Assembly (NCBI GenBank): GCA_012511095.1
Contig: JAAZGT010000232.1
Span: 1 to 7,019 of the forward strand
Source: Alcaligenaceae bacterium
GTDB lineage: Bacteria; Pseudomonadota; Gammaproteobacteria; Burkholderiales; Burkholderiaceae_B
DNA: 7,019 nucleotides
Direction: 5' to 3'
Each line of letters begins with the position of its first letter. Position 1 is the stretch's first letter. Below, piece after piece: positions 1 through 4,044 of this stretch. Made by a program: the position numbers and the translations under genes. Under the pieces are notes generated by a model that was not told the origin of the DNA, searched no databases, and saw nothing but the letters and a program-made list of their open reading frames with translations.

Positions 1-377
1 CCTTGGTATTCGTCGCTATCATGCAGCTTTTTATACTGATTAAATAAGTCCTTATTTAAACCAATCCAAGTAGAGAACTCAGAAATCTGCGGCAGCATGG
101 TGTTGTAAGCTGCACGAATTTCATCGGTGTTTTGCACATTGTTAAGGTGACTTACCACATTCCATGCACGCCATAAACGGCTGGTGCCATATTCCATGGC
201 TTCGATAAAACTATCCCAAGTGGGCTCATCTAATTTAACTAATTGCTCAATCAGTGCTTTGGCATCTTTTAATAAAAACTCCAAGGCAGGAACTATATGC
301 TCAGCCTTGATATGCTCATAAGCAACTAAGTCTTCTACTGCATTTAATAAAGGGTTGTTATTAAGTTGTTCAGTCAT
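1..377 (-). CDS. prlC: Oligopeptidase A (M3 metallopeptidase), N-terminal part, cut by window edge
   Basis: This gene reads leftward from an ATG at 375-377 and is still open at base 1, giving 125 codons of an expected family length near 680. The N-terminus (NPLLNAVEDL), the segment SRLWRAWNVVSHLNNVQN, and the stretch around LPQISEFSTWIGLNK match what I remember of the helical N-terminal region of E. coli oligopeptidase A (OpdA/PrlC). That enzyme is a cytoplasmic zinc peptidase that degrades oligopeptides, including cleaved signal peptides. The catalytic HExxH motif lies in the C-terminal half, outside the window, so activity cannot be checked. The start lies 2 bases after the folD stop, and a GGAGG inside the folD 3' end precedes it by 13 bases, which suggests translational coupling. 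Another M3-family member is possible, but oligopeptidase A fits best. Confidence 0.86.
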   Translation of the reverse strand, partial: MTEQLNNNPLLNAVEDLVAYEHIKAEHIVPALEFLLKDAKALIEQLVKLDEPTWDSFIEAMEYGTSRLWRAWNVVSHLNNVQNTDEIRAAYNTMLPQISEFSTWIGLNKDLFNQYKKLHDSDEYQ

Positions 378-379
378 TA

Positions 380-1246
380 TTACGATAGGTCCTCCAGACC
401 ATGTTGATGCATAGTGGCTTGAATAGTGTTAACTAATAACATGGTAATAGTCATAGGGCCTACACCACCTGGTACAGGTGTTACTGCTGAAGCGACTTGG
501 CAAGCCTCTTCATAATTGACATCGCCCGCTAGTTTGCCATTATCTAAACGATTGATACCAACATCAATCACTACCGCACCAGGCTTAATCATATCGCCAG
601 TTATCATGCCTGGGCGACCAGTAGCTACTACCAAAACATCAGCACGTTTAGTATGTGCTGCTAAGTCTTTGGTTTTTGAGTTACAGATGGTGACGGTCGC
701 ATCGGCTTTTTGTAAGAGTAGGGCAATTGGCTTACCTACAATATTACTGGCACCAATGACTACAGCCTCGGCACCACGTAAATTAACGCCTTGGTCCTCA
801 AGCATTTTCATGATGCCATATGGGGTGCAAGGAATAAGCTGTGGATCACCAGTCATCAAAGCACCTGCATTAAGACGGTGGAAACCATCAACGTCTTTAT
901 CTGATTTGATGTGCTGAATGACCAGCTGACTATCTAAGTGCTTAGGCAGCGGTAGTTGAACCAAAATGCCATTAACCTTAGGATCCTCATTTAATTGATG
1001 GATTTTTTCCAATAACTCCTCTTGGGTGATATCGGCTGGCAAGTTGACTACCTCTGAGTCTAAACCCATTTTGATAAAGGTATTGTGTTTATTTCGAACG
1101 TATACCTGTGAGGCAGGGTCTTCGCCCACTAAGACTACCGTAAGTGAGGGCGTGATACCTTTGGCCTTTAAAGCGTCGATCGTAGGGACTAAGTCGTGTT
1201 TGATTTTTTCTGATAAGGCTTTGCCATCAATGATTTTAGCGTTCAT
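380..1246 (-). CDS. folD: Bifunctional methylenetetrahydrofolate dehydrogenase / methenyltetrahydrofolate cyclohydrolase
   Basis: FolD is a cytoplasmic enzyme that oxidises 5,10-methylene-THF to 5,10-methenyl-THF with NADP+ and hydrolyses the latter to 10-formyl-THF, supplying one-carbon units for purine and formyl-Met synthesis. The 288-residue product has the same length as E. coli FolD. The catalytic-domain signature YVRNK is at 49-53, with K53 the expected catalytic lysine. KDVDGFH is at 117-123 and PCTPYGI at 139-145. The Rossmann dinucleotide motif VIGASNIVGKP is at 163-173, and PVPGGVGPMTITMLL is at 258-272. No key residue appears to be missing. The ATG at 1246 gives the normal N-terminus (MNAKIIDGKALS), though its AGGA lies 13 bases upstream and is weak. 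It follows the response-regulator gene by 32 bases and precedes prlC by 2, so it is probably part of the same operon rather than functionally tied to the two-component system. Confidence 0.97.
   Translation of the reverse strand: MNAKIIDGKALSEKIKHDLVPTIDALKAKGITPSLTVVLVGEDPASQVYVRNKHNTFIKMGLDSEVVNLPADITQEELLEKIHQLNEDPKVNGILVQLPLPKHLDSQLVIQHIKSDKDVDGFHRLNAGALMTGDPQLIPCTPYGIMKMLEDQGVNLRGAEAVVIGASNIVGKPIALLLQKADATVTICNSKTKDLAAHTKRADVLVVATGRPGMITGDMIKPGAVVIDVGINRLDNGKLAGDVNYEEACQVASAVTPVPGGVGPMTITMLLVNTIQATMHQHGLEDLS
391..395 (-). promoter_or_regulatory. Shine-Dalgarno for the prlC-like gene, inside folD
   Basis: The minus strand reads GGAGG here, within the last codons of folD. It is 13 bases upstream of the ATG at 377, which is longer than the usual 5-9. 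With only 2 bases between the folD stop and this ATG, ribosomes ending folD could re-initiate here, so the long spacing may matter little. Confidence 0.5.
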
Positions 1247-1278
1247 ACAAAAAATTGGATCCTATGACTATATATAAA

Positions 1279-1887
1279 TTACTTTTTTAAAACGATTTTC
1301 ATTAAGTCGGCAACGGTGCTGACTTCGAGCTTTTCCATGACATTAGCACGGTGCGCTTCGACTGTTTTGATGCTAATGCTTAAATCATCGGCAATTTGCT
1401 TATTTAAGCGACCAGCTACAATGCGCTCAAGTACTTGCTCTTCACGGCTAGTTAAGCGGGCTAATAAATTGTCCACCTCTTGCTGTGAAATCGATTCTTG
1501 CATTTGCTCATAGGCTTGGTCTAAAAAGCGTGCGATGACAGGTTCAATGTCTTCGAGATTAAATGGCTTTTCGATAAAATCAACTGCACCTTTTTTCATG
1601 GTTGATACGGCCATATTGACATCGCCGTGACCCGTGATGAAGATAATCGGTAAAGTAGCTTTACGCTCAAGCAGTTGCTCTTGTAGTTGTAAACCCGACA
1701 TGCCCGGCATGCGGACGTCGGTAATTAATACGCTAACAAGGTTGGGGTTATATTGCTCTAAAAACTCTTCGCCACTAGCAAATGTTTGTACTTGGTAGTT
1801 TTGAGTTTCTAGTAAAAGACGCAATGAATCTCTAACTGCATCATCATCATCTACTACAAAAATCACGCTATTACTATGGTCTATCAT
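1279..1887 (-). CDS. FixJ-family response regulator (receiver + LuxR-type HTH)
   Basis: This is a DNA-binding response regulator of 202 residues, close to FixJ (about 204). The receiver domain spans roughly 7-122. It has the acidic pocket D13/D14, phospho-acceptor D57 in ITDVRMPGMSG, the switch threonine T85 in FITGHGD, and the conserved lysine K107 in EKPF. A short linker (about 123-143) leads to a LuxR/NarL-type helix-turn-helix at about 144-202, with LTSREEQVLERIVAG and the recognition-helix region SIKTVEAHRANVMEKL. All phosphotransfer residues are intact, so it should be switched by phosphorylation from the kinase encoded 29 bases upstream. The ATG at 1887 has a GGAG 13 bases before it and no better in-frame start nearby. 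Its targets are not shown by the sequence; the divergent aceE promoter and its own operon promoter are the obvious candidates. TtrR and FixJ are close relatives, so I assign the family but no gene symbol. Confidence 0.93.
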   Translation of the reverse strand: MIDHSNSVIFVVDDDDAVRDSLRLLLETQNYQVQTFASGEEFLEQYNPNLVSVLITDVRMPGMSGLQLQEQLLERKATLPIIFITGHGDVNMAVSTMKKGAVDFIEKPFNLEDIEPVIARFLDQAYEQMQESISQQEVDNLLARLTSREEQVLERIVAGRLNKQIADDLSISIKTVEAHRANVMEKLEVSTVADLMKIVLKK

Positions 1888-1916
1888 GATTAATCTATTA
1901 CTCCATTTTGTGAAGA

Positions 1917-3644
1917 TTAGTTCTCTGGCTTTTGGTAGCAGGGAACTTTAAAAGAAAATATTGTACCGCCACCCGGATTATTTTCAGCCCATAACCTGCC
2001 GCGGTGTGCTTCTATAATCGAACGACAAATGTTTAGGCCAATTCCCAAGCCCTCTTTTTTTGTACTATAAAAAGGCTCAAATAAGCGTTCGACATCTGTA
2101 ATGCCATGACCGCTATCGATGACTTGTACTTGGATTTCGCGACCCACTTGAGAAACGTGCACATAAAGCTTTTCTTGTTCGCTTTGACTCATCGCCTCAA
2201 GGCCATTTTTAATTAAATTAAGTAGTACTTGCTCAATAAGAATTGGATCAACATATACCTCAGGCAAGCCCTCGGGAAGATTGACCTCAATTTGTTTATT
2301 GTACTTGCGACTTTCAAAAATAGCTAAATCCATCGTGTTGTCGATGATGCTATCGATTTTAACGGCTTGTCGCTCAGGTTCGTTACGACGTACGAAATCC
2401 CGAATACGCGCAATAATACGACCAGCGCGCTCGGCTTGTGATACGGATTTATCGAGTACCTGCAAAAGACGATCTTGATCCAAGTTGTCACTTTTAATAA
2501 GGGCAGCAATAGCCGTATTGTAATTGACTATGGCGGTGAGTGGTTGATTCAGTTCATGAGCCAAGGAACTCGCCATTTCACCCAAAGTGCTTAAGCGACC
2601 ACTGAGTTGTACTTTTTCTTGTTGTGCACGGAGCTTTCTTTCGTACTCACGACGCTGTGAAATATCTCGAGCTACTTGTAAACGCACTTTACGACCGTCG
2701 GTCCAGTTAAGAATACGGTGGTGCACCTCAAACCAAGTGTCAATATGAGGAATATAAAACTCGTTATTTTCTTTATTATGGTCCTCGTGATGACTGGTGT
2801 CTGCATTATGAAGTAGGGTGTGACCATGTGCTTCGGAACCCCATAAGCGTCTATAAGTACGATTCGCAAAAAGTAGCTCTGGGCCATTGGGTGTATCGGC
2901 GACCACAGAAATGGTGTCATCTAAACTCTCTAATACCGTCATAAAGCGCTCGTGCGCAGCAGTTAAGGCTTCACGAATACGTTTGGGCTCGGTAATATCG
3001 GTCATGGAGGTCATCCAACCAATTTGCTCGCCATTGTGATCGCGTAGCGGCGAGACATAAAGACGTGCGGTAAAAATTGATCCATCTCTACGCCTAGCTT
3101 CCATCTCCATGCCGGAGCTTGGGGTCTTTCCACTTAATACAATATTAAGGTATTTCTCGTGTTGCTCGAATTTATCGTCAACCCAATAAGGATAGGGGAA
3201 AAGGGTGCCGAGCAACTCTGACTCAGTCCAACCTACCATGCGGCAGAACGCTGGGTTGACATACACCACACGACCTTGTAGATCGAGTACGCGCATACCC
3301 GTAGACATAGAGTTTTCCATGGCACGTCTAAAGGTAGTTTCTAAAAACAACTGCTCCTCGGCTTCAGAACGTATTCGTGTGTAATGCCATAAGGTCAATA
3401 AACTAATAACAATAGTAAATGACATGGCCACAACCAAGAAGATCAGTAACTGATGACGCACCTCTTCAGCACCAGAATACAGTATGGTGTGCTTTTGCTG
3501 GATGTTTTGAATGGCAATAAAAGCAAAAATCACTAGAACATAAAGCACTAAAACAAAGACAGGGATAATCCAATGCAATCTGCGTTTATTATCATCTTTT
3601 AGAGCTTGGGGCAGGATAAAAGAAAGATTGGAATTAGTGGCCAT
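1917..3644 (-). CDS. Membrane-anchored double-PAS sensor histidine kinase (FixL-like)
   Basis: This 575-residue kinase is the probable partner of the adjacent FixJ-type regulator. Two hydrophobic segments, about 26-48 and 66-87, are separated by a loop of some 17 residues, so little protein is exposed outside and the signal is probably sensed in the membrane or cytoplasm. PAS 1 covers about 103-219 and ends in the typical WMTSMTDITEPKR. PAS 2 covers about 226-332 and contains a histidine-rich stretch (273-309). The dimerisation/phospho-acceptor domain has H363 in LAHELNQPLTAI. The ATPase domain shows the N box (LNLIKNGLEAM, N476/N480), G1 (DSGHGI, 510-515), F box (FEPFYSTKK), G2 (GLGIGL, 532-537) and G3 (GGGT, 558-561), so it should be active. 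An in-frame TAA 9 bases upstream makes the ATG at 3644 the first possible start; no clear Shine-Dalgarno precedes it. By hand alignment PAS 1 lacks the heme-coordinating histidine of rhizobial FixL, so an oxygen-sensor role should not be assumed. Confidence 0.92.
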   Translation of the reverse strand: MATNSNLSFILPQALKDDNKRRLHWIIPVFVLVLYVLVIFAFIAIQNIQQKHTILYSGAEEVRHQLLIFLVVAMSFTIVISLLTLWHYTRIRSEAEEQLFLETTFRRAMENSMSTGMRVLDLQGRVVYVNPAFCRMVGWTESELLGTLFPYPYWVDDKFEQHEKYLNIVLSGKTPSSGMEMEARRRDGSIFTARLYVSPLRDHNGEQIGWMTSMTDITEPKRIREALTAAHERFMTVLESLDDTISVVADTPNGPELLFANRTYRRLWGSEAHGHTLLHNADTSHHEDHNKENNEFYIPHIDTWFEVHHRILNWTDGRKVRLQVARDISQRREYERKLRAQQEKVQLSGRLSTLGEMASSLAHELNQPLTAIVNYNTAIAALIKSDNLDQDRLLQVLDKSVSQAERAGRIIARIRDFVRRNEPERQAVKIDSIIDNTMDLAIFESRKYNKQIEVNLPEGLPEVYVDPILIEQVLLNLIKNGLEAMSQSEQEKLYVHVSQVGREIQVQVIDSGHGITDVERLFEPFYSTKKEGLGIGLNICRSIIEAHRGRLWAENNPGGGTIFSFKVPCYQKPEN

Positions 3645-3659
3645 AGAAAATTATTACTA

Positions 3660-3704
3660 CTTAAATTAAGAGATTATTACTTTAATCTACATTTTTCGAA
3701 TGTA
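3660..3704. repeat. Three adjacent short inverted repeats in the kinase leader
   Basis: Three perfect inverted repeats sit end to end. CTTAA/TTAAG is at 3660-3670 with a 1-base centre. AGATTA/TAATCT is at 3671-3688 with a 6-base spacer. TACATT/AATGTA is at 3688-3704 with a 5-base spacer. They lie 16-60 bases upstream of the kinase ATG. They could be operator half-sites or weak mRNA hairpins, but the sequence is very AT-rich and chance pairing is plausible. Confidence 0.35.
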
Positions 3705-3771
3705 CTATTTTAACAATATGCGATAGCCCTTTAAGCACAAAGAGCGACCGACAATTAAATAGATATGAAGG

Positions 3772-3789
3772 AGATGATCTGGATCATCT
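3772..3789. promoter_or_regulatory. Perfect 8-bp inverted repeat, candidate operator
   Basis: AGATGATC (3772-3779) and GATCATCT (3782-3789) are exact reverse complements around a 2-base TG centre. This 18-bp dyad has the geometry of a dimeric regulator site. It is centred about 72 bases upstream of the aceE -35 box and about 136 bases upstream of the kinase ATG, so it could serve either direction. Each arm contains a GATC. No known consensus was recognised; it does not resemble the E. coli PdhR site as I remember it (AATTGGTnnnACCAATT). Confidence 0.45.
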
Positions 3790-3800
3790 TAGTCATCTTA
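3784..3800. repeat. Direct repeat of TCATCTTA, 9-bp period
   Basis: TCATCTTA occurs at 3784-3791 and again at 3793-3800, separated by one base. The first copy overlaps the right arm of the 3772-3789 palindrome. Together they give one inverted and two tandem versions of a similar half-site in 29 bases, which suggests a regulator-binding cluster but does not prove it. Confidence 0.35.
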
Positions 3801-3805
3801 AAATT

Positions 3806-3822
3806 TATAGTATTTTACTATA
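3806..3822. promoter_or_regulatory. Perfect 7-bp inverted repeat, candidate operator
   Basis: TATAGTA (3806-3812) and TACTATA (3816-3822) are exact reverse complements around a 3-base TTT centre. The 17-bp dyad is centred about 39 bases upstream of the aceE -35 and about 33 bases (near three helical turns) from the centre of the neighbouring palindrome. It is purely A/T except for one G and one C, so it could also be fortuitous or part of a minus-strand promoter. Confidence 0.38.
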
Positions 3823-3852
3823 TGAAATATCTTATTGCTATGTGAAAAGTTC

Positions 3853-3880
3853 TTGACAAAAAAAGTGGTTTTTTTAGAAT
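3853..3880 (+). promoter_or_regulatory. Sigma-70 type promoter for aceE
   Basis: A perfect -35 hexamer TTGACA (3853-3858) is followed after 16 bases by TAGAAT (3875-3880), five of six matches to TATAAT. This is the best promoter match in the region and faces aceE. Transcription would start near 3887, giving a leader of roughly 155 bases before the chosen aceE start. The spacer contains a run of seven A, then GTGG, then seven T, which may bend the DNA between the hexamers. Confidence 0.75.
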
Positions 3881-3914
3881 TTAATATAAGAATTAATATT
3901 TTCTTAGAAATTAG

Positions 3915-3937
3915 TAGGAGAAAAGCGGTTGATCTAA
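3915..3937 (+). promoter_or_regulatory. Unattached Shine-Dalgarno with a two-codon TTG ORF in the aceE leader
   Basis: TAGGAG (3915-3920) is a strong ribosome-binding sequence about 125 bases before the aceE ATG. The only start-like codon at suitable distance is TTG at 3929-3931 (8 bases on), followed by ATC and a TAA stop at 3935-3937. It could be a minimal upstream ORF, a ribosome standby site, or chance in purine-rich sequence. Confidence 0.3.
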
Positions 3938-3963
3938 GTGTTTAACTGATCGCAATTCGCTTT
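3922..3963 (+). promoter_or_regulatory. Imperfect stem-loop in the aceE 5' leader
   Basis: Pairing, from outside in: AAAGCG (3922-3927) with CGCTTT (3958-3963), TT (3929-3930) with AA (3954-3955), GATC (3931-3934) with GATC (3948-3951), and AGT (3937-3939) with ACT (3945-3947), leaving a GTTTA loop. That is 15 base pairs interrupted by small internal loops. It has no trailing T-run, so it is not a typical intrinsic terminator. It begins directly after the TAGGAG and ends about 80 bases before the aceE start. It could be an mRNA-stabilising or regulatory leader structure; its stability was not computed. Confidence 0.4.
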
Positions 3964-4032
3964 AAAGTTGTTTATCCTATGAGTATCAATAAGTCGTTAA
4001 TAAAAACAGATGACTTAAATCAACCACATAAT

Positions 4033-4038
4033 AAGGAG
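4033..4038 (+). promoter_or_regulatory. Ribosome binding site that fixes the aceE start
   Basis: AAGGAG sits 6 bases before the ATG at 4045-4047, an ideal Shine-Dalgarno. The in-frame ATG at 3979, which would add 22 residues, has no such motif before it. This decides in favour of 4045. Confidence 0.85.
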
Positions 4039-4044
4039 TCTCGA

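Larger units (their letters stand above)
3645..4044. other. 400-base AT-rich divergent intergenic region between the histidine kinase gene and aceE
   Basis: The region separates two divergent operons and must hold promoters for both. On the aceE side it has a clear sigma-70 promoter (3853-3880), two perfect inverted repeats upstream (3772-3789, 3806-3822), a direct repeat (3784-3800), and a leader of roughly 155 bases with an imperfect hairpin and an unattached Shine-Dalgarno. On the kinase side there are three short AT-rich inverted repeats (3660-3704) but no minus-strand promoter I would commit to. I saw no RNA gene and no convincing FNR or CRP box. The only in-frame extension of aceE, from 3979, lacks a ribosome binding site. 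Confidence 0.8.

Noticed and set aside
516..917. 133-codon plus-strand ORF opposite folD
   Set aside because: It lies entirely within folD on the other strand, its protein has no recognisable features, and no ribosome site was seen; it is a shadow frame.
2672..2920. 82-codon minus-strand ORF overlapping the kinase gene in another frame
   Set aside because: The kinase frame here encodes a continuous PAS domain; the alternative frame shows no family signal and is a by-product of base composition.
3839..3858. CRP-like half-site TGTGA at 3841
   Set aside because: There is no matching TCACA half at the required distance.
3858..3880. A-run/T-run inverted repeat as an intrinsic terminator
   Set aside because: The stem would be pure A-U, and the element sits between a perfect -35 and a good -10 upstream of the expected transcription start.
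3925..3955. FNR/ANR-type box suggested by TTGATC and GATCGCAA in the aceE leader
   Set aside because: The half-sites are far too widely spaced for TTGAT-N4-ATCAA, and they lie downstream of the promoter.
3979..4044. N-terminal 22-residue extension of AceE from the ATG at 3979
   Set aside because: No ribosome binding site precedes it, and the ATG at 4045 has an ideal AAGGAG and a family-like N-terminus.
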